This document shows, piece after piece, positions 27,415-37,768 of a stretch of 48,868 nucleotides of DNA. A program made the translations under genes and the position numbers. Source of the DNA: Spirochaetaceae bacterium (GTDB lineage: Bacteria; Spirochaetota; Leptospiria; Leptospirales; Leptonemataceae); the NCBI GenBank assembly GCA_002729885.1, contig PBUB01000006.1, positions 1 to 48,868 of the forward strand. The letters run 5' to 3'. Below the pieces are notes generated by a model. The model was given only the letters and a program-made list of their open reading frames with translations, did not search any database and was not told the DNA's origin. The stretch's first letter is position 1; the number at the start of each line of letters is the position of its first letter.

Positions 27415-28665
27415 CTACCATCCGCGAATGGCTCGAAGGGCGCAGGCCTCGGCCGCTACCCGGCTTCCCAGTAGTTTCCAGATAGGAAGCATATCCAGAG
27501 CTGTGGCTGCTCCTCCGGTTACCGAATCGGCAGCATTCATGATTCCAGGCAGGGAACCCTGAATGCGATCCATAAACGGATCCAGGTAACCCTTCACCTG
27601 GACGAGAGTCCGGTCCATGGTGTCTCCAAAGGTCTGCAGAATTTGACGCACTTCGGAGATGGAGCCCTGTCCTGCAAATTCAGCGAACTTCTTCTCTGCC
27701 GTATCTCCCTGTTTGTCCAGGAGCTGACCAATCCAGTTTCCTGCTCCTTCTAGAAGATTATCTGTAAAAGGTAGAGCGATTTCAGCTCCAGCAAAGTAAA
27801 CGGCAAGTTCCTGGCCAGCCCTGGTTTCGAAGAATCGCTGTACCTTTTCTGGAATAGAACCTGGAAAAAGATCACCGATCAAATAAGCAATGGTCATGGC
27901 CTTGATGCCTGCATCCGCTGCCTGCTGTGGATCTGCTTCAAATGTGCGAATCCCTTCTTTCTTTTTTATGTGATCGTAGGCATTCTTCAGGCCGGTAAAA
28001 ACTCCCAGTCCGCCATCCGCGATGTCCACAGCCGAGGCCACCTTCACCGCACGAACCATATCATCGCCTTTTGCAAATTCCTTTGCCTTCGCGATAGTAG
28101 CTGCATCCGCAGATGCATCCAGCCGCTTCACGGCTCCTTCTACGCTGAAGTAATAATCAAAGTCCGGCGAAAAGGGGAATGTATTGCAAATCAATCTGCA
28201 TACTTTAACGCTGAGATCATCTTCTTTGAACTGTACAAGAGTATCATCGATTTTATTGTCCGATACCTTGTATTTAGATTGGATTTCTGCTCTTAGCAGA
28301 TCGCCTTTCTGGGCGCTGGCTTCGCCCCGGGCTTCCAGAATAAGCAGGTACTCTTTGCGAGAAATAAGTGCATGAACGATTGGAATAATCCAGGCCGCAG
28401 CTACCAGCCCGAGGATGGGCCAGGTAAGGTGGTCCGGTCGATCAGCGCCTTCCGCCTGACCTGGATATGGTTGTTCAGATAGATAGAAAAAGCCGGCGAC
28501 GAAGGCAAGATATACTGCAGCAGCCAGAAACCATTTGATCTTTCGGGCCCGAAGAGACTGATACAGAAATGCCAGCCAACCGGTTAATCCCATGGGGACC
28601 AGGGTTAATAGAATATGCCAGGATTGTAGTAGCTCCCAGCCCAGACCTTTCTTCGTTACTGCCAT
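27415..28665 (-). CDS. Unknown membrane protein
   Basis: This 416-residue protein has three membrane helices near the N-terminus (about residues 12-35, 44-62 and 80-104). A soluble, mostly helical region of about 300 residues follows. Segments such as VKVASAVDIADGGLGVFTGL and AMTIAYLIGDLFPGSIPEKV could be amphipathic or re-entrant. There is no motif I can name. A strong GGAGG ribosome binding site lies 6 nt before the ATG. It sits just downstream of mutS on the same strand. Confidence 0.75.
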   Translation of the reverse strand: MAVTKKGLGWELLQSWHILLTLVPMGLTGWLAFLYQSLRARKIKWFLAAAVYLAFVAGFFYLSEQPYPGQAEGADRPDHLTWPILGLVAAAWIIPIVHALISRKEYLLILEARGEASAQKGDLLRAEIQSKYKVSDNKIDDTLVQFKEDDLSVKVCRLICNTFPFSPDFDYYFSVEGAVKRLDASADAATIAKAKEFAKGDDMVRAVKVASAVDIADGGLGVFTGLKNAYDHIKKKEGIRTFEADPQQAADAGIKAMTIAYLIGDLFPGSIPEKVQRFFETRAGQELAVYFAGAEIALPFTDNLLEGAGNWIGQLLDKQGDTAEKKFAEFAGQGSISEVRQILQTFGDTMDRTLVQVKGYLDPFMDRIQGSLPGIMNAADSVTGGAATALDMLPIWKLLGSRVAAEACALRAIRGW

Positions 28666-28730
28666 GTTTTCCTCCAGCGGTGCTGCAAAAGTTTATCTAC
28701 AGCAATCTGGCAGGAAAGCAAAAAACAGAA

Positions 28731-31330
28731 TTAAAAGAGTCCCATCTGATTCGTGTCGGAATCGGCCTGTGCCCCGGGCTCTGATTTCACCGGTCCCCGT
28801 TTGCTTTTCTTCGAATTGGGTTTATCCGGGGACTGCTCTGAGCTCAAATTTTCCGGGGCTTCGATTTCTGAATGTAGCTTCTCTGCTCTGGTATTTTTTC
28901 TAACCTGGAGGCTGTGATTTTCCAGTTCAGCCAGGATATACTCGGCTCGACTGAGAACAGAGGAGGGTAAACCCGCAAGCCGGGCTACATGGATTCCGTA
29001 GCTTCGATCCGCATTTCCTGGAATTACCTTTCGCAGAAATACCACCTTTCCATCGTGTTCCTCCACCTGCACGGTTAAGTTTACGATGCCCGGTCGATCG
29101 GAAAGATCGGTTAATTCATGGTAGTGGGTAGCAAAAAGACATCGAGGCCGACTGTCTTTTGCCGTGAGAAACTCCGCGACACTGCGTGCGATAGCCAGTC
29201 CATCGTATGTAGAAGTTCCCCGGCCAATTTCATCCATGATAATCAAAGAGCTGGCTGTATGCTGATTCAGAATGGATGCAGTTTCCAGCATCTCCACAAA
29301 AAATGTAGATTCCCCTCTACTCAAATCATCCCCGGCCCCGATCCTGGTAAAGATTCGATCGGCACAGCTGAGCCTGGCTTCTGTGGCCGGCACGTAAGCT
29401 CCCATTTGAAATAGAATCTGAATTAAGGCTACCTGACGAATGTAGGTGGATTTTCCAGCCATGTTGGGTCCGGTAATCAATGCAAAACTCTGAGCATCCT
29501 GGTCCAGATATGTGTCGTTGGGAATAAACTGCTCCCCGGAAGGAAGGAACTTTTCCACCACCGGATGGCGGCCACCTCGAATTTCCAGGCTTCCATCTTC
29601 AACGATTTCTGGCCGGCACCATTGACGATTTCGTGCAATGCTTGCCAGGGATTGACAAACATCCAGCTGCGAAACCTGAAGCATTAGCTCGCGAATACTG
29701 GCTGACTGTTCCAGGATCCGTGCAGTGAGATCCTCCAGGTAGCGCTGCTCTACAGAAGCGATAATTTCATCTGCAGAAAGAATCTTGCGCTCCAGATCCT
29801 TTAAGGGCGCAAATGTGAATCGCTCTGCATTGACCAGGGTTTGTTTTCTTTCGTAATCTGCCGGTGCCTGGTCTGCCTGGCTTTTCGAAATCTCGATGAA
29901 ATAGCCAGATACTCGATTGTATTTGATCTTTAGATTGAGGCCGGTGCGTTCTTTTTCTGCCGTTTCCAGCTCCAGTATCCATCGAGCTCCGTCAGTTCTG
30001 GCTTTTCTGGCTTCATCCAGTTCAGAATCCACTCCATCTTTTAGAAGTGGACCATTCCCAAACAAAGCCGGCAGTTCTTCCTGAAGATTGGTATCCAGCC
30101 AGTGACACAGATCTACCAGTTCACCCGGAACCTGCACTGCTGCATTGGATTGAACATTCTTCAGCTCCGGAGATTCCAGGCGACTCTGGATTTGCCCGGC
30201 TGCCTCTGCACTTTGAATGATATTTCGAAAGTCCCTGGGAGCTACCTTTCCGCTTTCCATCCTGCTCAGTATTCGTTCCAGATCGCTGATTCGATCCAGG
30301 TTTTCGCAGAAATAGGAAAGATCCTCCGGTTTGTTTCGCAGAACCGCCAGGGCATCATGGGACTTTCGAATGTCTCCGGCTGTGCGAAATGGTGATAAAA
30401 GCCTTTTTCGCAGGGCTCTTTTTCCTGGAGCTGTTCTGGTTGCATCGATCACTCCCAGAAGGGTTGCACTGGAGTTGCGGTTCTCCACCAGTTCCAGGTT
30501 CCGGATGGTTTTTTCATCCAGCACCAGAGAATGAGCGGCAGGGGCGCGAAGTACCGGCGCTTTTAGATGGGGAGGGCGATCCGGAAAGGCCTCGGAAACA
30601 TAATGCAGTATGAGCGATACAGCACCCGCCGCGATGGAATCCCTCTGAAAGCCCAGGCCCTCTACCCGGGCATGATAGCGATGCTCGATCTGGCGGATTC
30701 CCTCGGAAACCGAGGATTTGTAGCTTTCCAGAGGCCGAATCCTGGATCGGATTTGATCTGGCATAGAATCCAGCTGATTCCTTTGATCGCTGGCCAGCAG
30801 GATCTCTCCGGGTTGATACCGCGCGATGAAGTCCCGGGGACCCATCCCATCCAGTGTGCCCCGGGCCAGGGTTTCATAGCAGAAGAAATCTCCTGTAGAG
30901 ATGTCTGCCAGGGCCAGACCGCACTTCTCTTCGTCAAAGGAAAGTGCCATCAGATAGTTGGCCTGACTTCCGGTGAGAAGTCCTTCTTCAAGAAGGGTTC
31001 CAGGTGATAGTATACGTGCCACCCGTCTCTGCATCAATTTAGGATTTTCTGGATCCTGCTTTTGTTCTGCGATGGCGACTCTCAGTCCGGAGTTTACCAG
31101 TCGTGCAAGGTAGGTATCCACGCTATGGTAGGGCACTCCGGCCATGGGAACATCACCCTGCCTGCGAGTAAGTGCGATGTCCATTATGGGCGCTGCCGTT
31201 TTGGCATCGTCCAGGAACATCTCGTAGAAGTCCCCCATGCGAAAGAACAGAATACAATCCGGGTATCTGGATTTCATATCCAGATACTGCCGCATAACCG
31301 GCGTATCCAGGGGGTCGTTGCTTCGGGCCA

Positions 31331-31331
<1 letters not shown>
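28731..31331 (-). CDS. mutS: DNA mismatch repair protein MutS
   Basis: MutS recognises base mismatches and small loops and recruits MutL. The 866-residue protein has the N-terminal mismatch-binding motif FFRMGDFYEMF (Phe-x-Glu, about residues 29-39), connector and lever domains, and the ATPase with Walker A GPNMAGKST (about residue 620). SRGESTFFVEM, MDEIGRGTSTYDGLAIA and FATHYHEL follow. The C-terminus is a Lys/Ser/Pro-rich linker ending NQMGLF, like a clamp-binding peptide. The start is GTG at 31331, overlapping the gyrB stop by one base (TAGTG), so translation is coupled to gyrB. Confidence 0.97.
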
Positions 31332-33343
<2,012 letters not shown>

Positions 33344-33479
33344 TTATCCAGGAGCAAAATCGCTCATAATGGGGCAAAAGGCGGGGTTTTACAAATTAGA
33401 CACCCAGCAGGTGAAAGCGCGCTTCGCTACCAGATGCCAGCCCGGGGACAGTGTTTCCTGGTGGCTGAAAGAAGAGAGA

Positions 33480-33505
33480 TACCGCGAATGTGGTTCTTCG
33501 CGGTA
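33480..33505. repeat. Perfect 9-bp hairpin upstream of gyrB
   Basis: TACCGCGAA (33480-33488) and TTCGCGGTA (33497-33505) form an exact stem with an 8-nt loop. It lies between the DksA-like gene and gyrB, both read leftwards. There is no T-tract on the exit side, so it may be an operator or a leader structure rather than a terminator. Confidence 0.45.
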
Positions 33506-33548
33506 GGTCGAAAAAAATCTGCAATCAGAGGTCACAGAAAAGCAGGGA

Positions 33549-33926
33549 TTACTTGGTGTCCTGGCTTTCGATCTGAGCAGCCTTTTTCTTCTGCTTCTCT
33601 ACCTGCTCGGCATACTCCACAGTATAGGGAGTCCATGGAATGGCATTGAGCCTGGCTTCGGGAATGGGCTTGCCTGTACCTTCACAGGTACCATAGCTTC
33701 CATCCTCGATTTTTTCCAGAGCTCGATCAATCAGTTTGATCTTTTCGAAATCCATATCGGACAGCCGGTTCATCAGCTCATTGTTGATCACCACATCCGC
33801 GATGTCCACCAGGTCCCCTTGCTCGCTGTACATGATATTCTCATTCTCAAGCTCGATCTCATGCAGGATCTCGGCTTTGGATTTAAGCAACATCTCTTTG
33901 TACTTCGCCAGCTTCTTTTTGTCCAT
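33549..33926 (-). CDS. DksA/TraR-family protein with degraded zinc finger
   Basis: This 125-residue protein has the DksA layout: a long coiled-coil hairpin with the tip motif GDLVDIADVV (Asp residues that reach the RNA polymerase active centre in DksA), then the globular end. In the zinc-finger region YGTCEGTGKPIPEARLNAIP and the following YTVEYAEQ, only one cysteine of the usual four remains; the other positions are Thr, Thr and Tyr. Fold conservation (RLNAIPW) suggests a zinc-independent variant, as known for some DksA2-type proteins. GAAAGGA precedes the ATG. A role in ppGpp-linked transcription control is inferred. Confidence 0.85.
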   Translation of the reverse strand: MDKKKLAKYKEMLLKSKAEILHEIELENENIMYSEQGDLVDIADVVINNELMNRLSDMDFEKIKLIDRALEKIEDGSYGTCEGTGKPIPEARLNAIPWTPYTVEYAEQVEKQKKKAAQIESQDTK

Positions 33927-34277
33927 ATATGTATTCCTTTCCTGTTCGCCACAGTATACGGAACCGGTCCCTGATCGAACAGTCCTGTATCTGCAATTTC
34001 CCGTTTCATTCTATGGACGGGAAAAACCCGTCATAAACGATGAAAGTGGCAATTCGTAAAGTTTTTTCTGGAAAAAAGATCAACGGCCAGAATTCCTTTT
34101 GGTGAGCCTCGGATCCTGGATTTTCCATGGTCTGCGGGATTCTACCTGCGCTTTCGACGAAATCCGGGCCGAATAGGCTCTAAACCCCTCTCTGCTACGG
34201 CCTTTCTGGCCAGCCCCGTGCAGACTCCCGAGCCTCCAGAATCACCAAAGAATTCTTACTACATGTCAGAAAAAAAA
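33927..34277. other. Intergenic region between DksA-like and phasin genes
   Basis: I find no supported gene in this gap of about 350 bp. It must contain the promoter of the leftward DksA-like gene; TATACT on the minus strand near 33956 is a possible -10 box. The rest is of ordinary composition with several short palindromes. The rightward phasin promoter begins at its end. Confidence 0.4.
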
Positions 34278-34306
34278 TTGACATTTTGTGCGGCGCATTA
34301 GAGTAT
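34278..34306 (+). promoter_or_regulatory. Sigma-70-type promoter of the phasin-like gene
   Basis: A perfect -35 box TTGACA (34278-34283) is followed after exactly 17 bp by GAGTAT (34301-34306) as -10 box. The ATG is 31 bp further on with a strong GGGAGG ribosome binding site (34325-34330). Confidence 0.75.
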
Positions 34307-34317
34307 TGTGCAACGCA
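34289..34317 (+). promoter_or_regulatory. Tandem TGC-N3-GCA operators, PhaR-type
   Basis: TGCGGCGCA (34289-34297) and TGCAACGCA (34309-34317) both fit TGC-N3-GCA. They are spaced 20 bp, two helical turns, within a 20-bp direct repeat (TTGTGC at 34286 and 34306). The first lies between the -35 and -10 boxes and the second over the expected transcription start. PhaR repressors of PHA-producing bacteria are known to bind CTGC-N3-4-GCAG-like sites upstream of phasin genes. That a PhaR acts here is inferred; no phaR gene is in the window. Confidence 0.55.
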
Positions 34318-34336
34318 CTAAATCGGGAGGATCGAT

Positions 34337-34777
34337 ATGAACAATCAGCAACTACAGGATCTGGTAAATGCCGGTATCGGACTATATAAAGCAGGGGAGG
34401 AGAATCTTCAGGGATTTCTTTCTACTCTTCAAAAATCCTTTGAGGATCTAAAAAGCAAAGGGGCTCAAGATAGCTCGGATACCGCTGCAAAACTGCGTGA
34501 AAGCCTGGACCAGACTATTAAAGGGGTAAAGGATGTGTCTGAAAAAGCAGAGGGCAATCTGAAAGCTGTACTTGAAGAGGCCAAAAAGAATTACTCTCAG
34601 GTGTTCGACCAGATCAAGAACTTCGTTGGCGAAGAACGCATCGCAGACCTGAACACTCGAATCAATGAGCTTTCTACCTTGATTCAAGAAAGGGCTGAGA
34701 CTATTACAAAGCAGGGTGCCGGGGAAAGTAAATCCAAGCCCGCTGCGAAGCCGGCCGCCTCAACTACATCAGTCTGA
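34337..34777 (+). CDS. Phasin-like granule-associated protein
   Basis: This 146-residue, nearly all-helical protein has heptad-like coiled coil over about residues 10-125 (for example LQDLVNAGIGLYKAGEENLQ and SEKAEGNLKAVLEEAKKNYS). A Lys/Ala/Pro tail ends it (SKSKPAAKPAASTTSV), as in phasin-like proteins. Phasins coat polyhydroxyalkanoate granules and stabilise their surface. The sequence is low in complexity, so the assignment rests on layout plus the PhaR-type operators in its promoter. It has its own promoter and terminator, so it is monocistronic. Confidence 0.75.
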   Translation: MNNQQLQDLVNAGIGLYKAGEENLQGFLSTLQKSFEDLKSKGAQDSSDTAAKLRESLDQTIKGVKDVSEKAEGNLKAVLEEAKKNYSQVFDQIKNFVGEERIADLNTRINELSTLIQERAETITKQGAGESKSKPAAKPAASTTSV

Positions 34778-34804
34778 TTCTATCAGACTACTCTTTTGAA
34801 AGGA

Positions 34805-34833
34805 GCTCGCCTGATAAGGCGGGCTTTTCTTTT
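34805..34833 (+). terminator. Rho-independent terminator after phasin-like gene
   Basis: GCTCGCC (34805-34811) pairs with GGCGGGC (34818-34824), with one G-T wobble and a 6-nt loop, followed by TTTTCTTTT. It begins 28 nt after the stop codon. Confidence 0.85.
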
Positions 34834-34995
34834 GCTATTTACGAACACCGCTAATTTGCTTCGGATTCTGGGCAAGGAAACCCCGGTCCACTGATCATTA
34901 TTTTGGGGAACGTCATCATGTATTCGCTCCTGCATTGGCTCTACATTCAAAGTAGCTTGCAGAATTTAGATGCTTGTACAAGCAATCTAAAGATG
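34834..34995. other. Intergenic gap with a long palindrome
   Basis: No gene is supported here. The stretch 34965-34991 is a near-perfect 27-nt palindrome: TTTAGA, then the perfect 14-bp TGCTTGTACAAGCA, one unpaired A, then TCTAAA. It sits next to the terminator of the leftward operon. Confidence 0.5.
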
Positions 34996-35045
34996 AAAAA
35001 AAGCTCCCTGAAGCCGTCATTCGATGGGCTTTCAGGTTGAAAGCT
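34996..35045 (-). terminator. Rho-independent terminator of the leftward hydrolase operon
   Basis: Read on the minus strand, CCTGAAAGCCC pairs with GGCTTCAGG (one bulge), flanked by AGCT on both sides, and is followed directly by seven T residues (the A-tract at 34996-35002 on the plus strand). It starts about 57 nt after the stop of the alpha/beta hydrolase gene. Confidence 0.75.
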
Positions 35046-35101
35046 ATTATGAAACATTTACATCCATGAAGCCAAAATTCCCGGCTCCTGGGCAGGGCCC
35101 A

Positions 35102-36112
35102 TCAATCCGTAGCGGGAGAAAGCAGGTTGATCTTTTCTATCCAGCTATGGCCCTCTAATATGGAGAGATGGGTCGCCTCCGGGACTACGCGCAGGGTTGA
35201 CTGCGATCTAATTTCATCATCCAGAGAATTCATATATTTGCGCAGCGAAGCCGGGTCGATCATTTCGTCATCTTCCCCTACCAGGATCAGTATTGGGCGG
35301 CGGATGCTGGAGAATTGGATTTCTGGTTGCTCCGGAGTTAACGCATGTGCCATTTCTGGCGAGATGCCATCCAGTAAGAGAGGATCTTGCTGCCTTATCT
35401 GCCGGGGGTATTTAAATGTCACCGCATCGCAAGCGTTACAGACTCGCCTGCCGGAGATAGCGTTCAGGATAAATACTGCGGTATGTGCCTCTGCGAAACT
35501 ATTGCGTTCCTTTCTTGCGGTGCCGGATTTGTAGCCCAATTCGGGGGCAAGGAATAGAAAGTAGTCGAGCGAAAATGACCCGTGGCTGGTATAATTGAGA
35601 GCAAGACCTGCGCCGGACGAGTGCCCTGCAAGAATCATAGGAGTCTTCGGGTGCCTGCCCATCAAGAAAAGAAGCATTTCATCAATGTCCTTGTAGATCC
35701 TGGCTCTGTGTGAAACGAATCCTCGGGGGCCCCCGGATCTTCCATGGCCGCGAAGATCCATGAGATATACTGCGATGTTCATCCTGTGGCGGATAGAGTT
35801 CGCAAGAGCCTGGTAGCCTGCCGTGGAATGGGCGCCACCTCCATGAAAGAAAAGCATAAATCCGGAGGGAGAATCTGGCACAAAGGAATAGAAAGCCAGG
35901 TTGGTACCATCCGACGTCTTAAGAAATTCTGGCGATCTGGTCTTGCTCGCTTTTATGGAATCAAAGGAAAATGGAGTCCTATCGTCGCCATTATTCTTGC
36001 AGGTGAATAGAAGGCAGGCTATTAGCAGATGGATAAACATCCACCAGGAGTTTGGAAATATAAAGAAAATCCTCATGTTAGGGACTGCGGTTCTTCTCTT
36101 TCGCATTTCCAT
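35102..36112 (-). CDS. Exported alpha/beta hydrolase, monoacylglycerol-lipase-like
   Basis: This 336-residue protein has an N-terminal hydrophobic segment (about residues 13-38) ending ACLLFTC, a possible lipobox. The lipase-like domain has FFHGGGAHS, MDLRGHGRSGGPRGF, the nucleophile GHSSGAG, the acid in LVGEDDEMIDP and the histidine in EATHLSI, so a full triad is present. It matches the serine aminopeptidase S33 / monoacylglycerol lipase group. The start may be the ATG at 36076, which gives a compact signal peptide. It is the last gene of a four-gene operon with three unknown membrane proteins, 13 bp after the preceding stop. Confidence 0.85.
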   Translation of the reverse strand: MEMRKRRTAVPNMRIFFIFPNSWWMFIHLLIACLLFTCKNNGDDRTPFSFDSIKASKTRSPEFLKTSDGTNLAFYSFVPDSPSGFMLFFHGGGAHSTAGYQALANSIRHRMNIAVYLMDLRGHGRSGGPRGFVSHRARIYKDIDEMLLFLMGRHPKTPMILAGHSSGAGLALNYTSHGSFSLDYFLFLAPELGYKSGTARKERNSFAEAHTAVFILNAISGRRVCNACDAVTFKYPRQIRQQDPLLLDGISPEMAHALTPEQPEIQFSSIRRPILILVGEDDEMIDPASLRKYMNSLDDEIRSQSTLRVVPEATHLSILEGHSWIEKINLLSPATD

Positions 36113-36125
36113 GGATTTGCATGGT

Positions 36126-36533
36126 TCAAATGGACTGGCCGGAGGTTCCCTTGCGCAGGGCAGGAAGAACTACCACTGCCTCCACGAAGGCCAGGACACC
36201 GACAAACACAGCTTCCATAAGAAGATGACCCACTCCTGTCCAATTGGAGGTGGAGGATATATACCAGATCTGGGTCAGACACTGGCCGGTCCAGGCGCTA
36301 TTGGCAATAATGAGCAGCACCACCAGCGGAAGTAATCCGCGAGTTGTCTTGCGATAGATTAGCGTGAGAATTCCCGAATAGCATCCATAACCCAGGTTAA
36401 CCATAGCTACATATAGAGCAAACTCTGGCGTCCAGTTATGCAACTCTGCGATAAACGGATAGATTAAAATTGAGGCAATCCCTACAGAAAGACCTGCGAG
36501 AGAATCGAATAGTATTATATTTCGTGGTTGCAT
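36126..36533 (-). CDS. Unknown four-helix membrane protein
   Basis: This 135-residue protein is mostly hydrophobic, with about four membrane helices (about residues 8-27, 38-60, 68-86 and 103-124). There is no motif I recognise. AGGAAAC lies 8 nt before the ATG. It follows another small membrane protein gene by 34 bp and precedes the hydrolase gene. Confidence 0.7.
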   Translation of the reverse strand: MQPRNIILFDSLAGLSVGIASILIYPFIAELHNWTPEFALYVAMVNLGYGCYSGILTLIYRKTTRGLLPLVVLLIIANSAWTGQCLTQIWYISSTSNWTGVGHLLMEAVFVGVLAFVEAVVVLPALRKGTSGQSI

Positions 36534-36567
36534 GCGGATTGTTTCCTGGTGTTGAATCTGGCCTGTG

Positions 36568-37236
36568 TTACGAATCGGCTGAGACAGTGCCCGGACTATT
36601 CGCTAACTTCCAGCCAGGGGCATTCAATTCCAGAAAAGGAAACGCTGCAAGCATAACTACCAGGAATGTAAGGTAGCCCATTTCCATGTACTCAGCGAAT
36701 AAAAGATCGGAAGTACCGGATTCAACACTTCCATATATTTGAAAAACATCGGCACTGGAAAGGTCTGCCATAATCCAGATCAACGTTCCACTGTAAATTC
36801 CGGATATGCCATATGTTATTGCAAGAATGAGCAGCCGCAAGCGTAGCCAGCGGGGCAGGTCACGGAGCATGAAACTGCAAAGTGCAATCGACATTACTAA
36901 ATCTGCCATTCCCAGAATAGGACCATAGCGAAACAGAACTCGATCGGTTTGAATCACAAGCATGCTTTCCAGAATCCCTGCAAAGATATATGCAATCAAC
37001 GCCACCCAGATGGCAGGATTTCTGGAGCGATAGGCCAGGCCCACAATCCATAGATACAGTAAGAACCAGGGAAGTGCCGAAAGGCCTGAAAGTAACCAGC
37101 CAGGAATCCATAACTTTTCAAGAAATAAAGAAACTGCCTGCCATACCAGAAGCCCCAGCGCCCAGGTTGCAGCAATCTGGGAAATGGGATCTTCCTTCTG
37201 AAGAGAGGGGTTTCTGGTACTGTATCTATTATCCAG
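36568..37236 (-). CDS. Unknown membrane protein, apparently starting at CTG
   Basis: This protein of about 222 residues has six or so membrane helices and no family I know. A GTG at 37044 gives only 158 residues, but the frame stays open and hydrophobic for 64 more residues upstream (including LPWFLLYLWIV and ATWALGLLVWQAVSLFLEKL), back to a TGA at 37240-37242. That stretch has no ATG, GTG or TTG. The first codon after a perfect GAGAGGTG ribosome binding site at correct spacing is CTG at 37236, only 11 nt after the stop of the upstream gene. I therefore take CTG as the start. Confidence 0.65.
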   Translation of the reverse strand: MDNRYSTRNPSLQKEDPISQIAATWALGLLVWQAVSLFLEKLWIPGWLLSGLSALPWFLLYLWIVGLAYRSRNPAIWVALIAYIFAGILESMLVIQTDRVLFRYGPILGMADLVMSIALCSFMLRDLPRWLRLRLLILAITYGISGIYSGTLIWIMADLSSADVFQIYGSVESGTSDLLFAEYMEMGYLTFLVVMLAAFPFLELNAPGWKLANSPGTVSADS

Positions 37237-37249
37237 TTTTCACCTCTCA
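37236..37249 (-). promoter_or_regulatory. Ribosome binding site for the CTG-started gene
   Basis: On the minus strand the stop TGA of the upstream gene runs into GAGAGGTG, then AAAA, then CTG. The site is strong and spacing is 4 nt. It is the main evidence for the unusual start; the GTG inside the site itself opens a frame that stops after three codons. Confidence 0.6.
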
Positions 37250-37666
37250 GCTATTTGCATGCCCTGATTCTTCTTTCTGATTCTCGTTGCGAATCCAGCG
37301 GCCGGAGGCGGGCCGTAGCAGAAAAATGATTAACAGTAGTTGAGCTGTAGCCTGTGTCCCGGAGTGCAGTGCCAGGGATGGCAACTCCTGCTCCTGTAGA
37401 AGATTCGGGATTTGTATCAGACTGAACAGAAATCCCAGAATGGAAAAAACAACAAGAATTATCCGGGCCCAGTTTCCTCCATTGTAAGTTACCATGATCA
37501 GAAGAAAGAGGATGCCCGAGGAAATAACGGAAGCCAGCATTCCAGCACTGGACGGGGAGCCGGGGCCCTGGAGCAATGAGACCTCCATTAAATTTAGAGC
37601 AATCAATAGTAGTCCAAGGGCCAGCGAAATATGGAGGCTCCTGGGACGGTTTTGTCTGTAGGACAT
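37247..37666 (-). CDS. Unknown four-helix membrane protein, first gene of the operon
   Basis: This 139-residue protein has a short basic N-terminus and about four membrane helices (for example SLALGLLLIALNLMEVSLLQ and IILVVFSILGFLFSLIQI). It ends in a charged tail (RNENQKEESGHANS). The ribosome binding site AGGAGGGACCT is nearly perfect. No function can be assigned. It heads the operon that ends with the lipase-like gene. Confidence 0.75.
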   Translation of the reverse strand: MSYRQNRPRSLHISLALGLLLIALNLMEVSLLQGPGSPSSAGMLASVISSGILFLLIMVTYNGGNWARIILVVFSILGFLFSLIQIPNLLQEQELPSLALHSGTQATAQLLLIIFLLRPASGRWIRNENQKEESGHANS

Positions 37667-37768
37667 AGGTCCCTCCTGAAAAATTCTACTCCATCATGTT
37701 TTCCAGGACGGCATCGTTTCGCATTTTTTTGCTCTTTTTGACTGAGCCGGCTTTCTCCTGTTTCGAAA

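Noticed and set aside
34061..34077. T-tract/A-tract hairpin before the phasin promoter
   Set aside because: Simple A/T runs with a 2-nt loop give a weak structure without a G+C stem; not a terminator.
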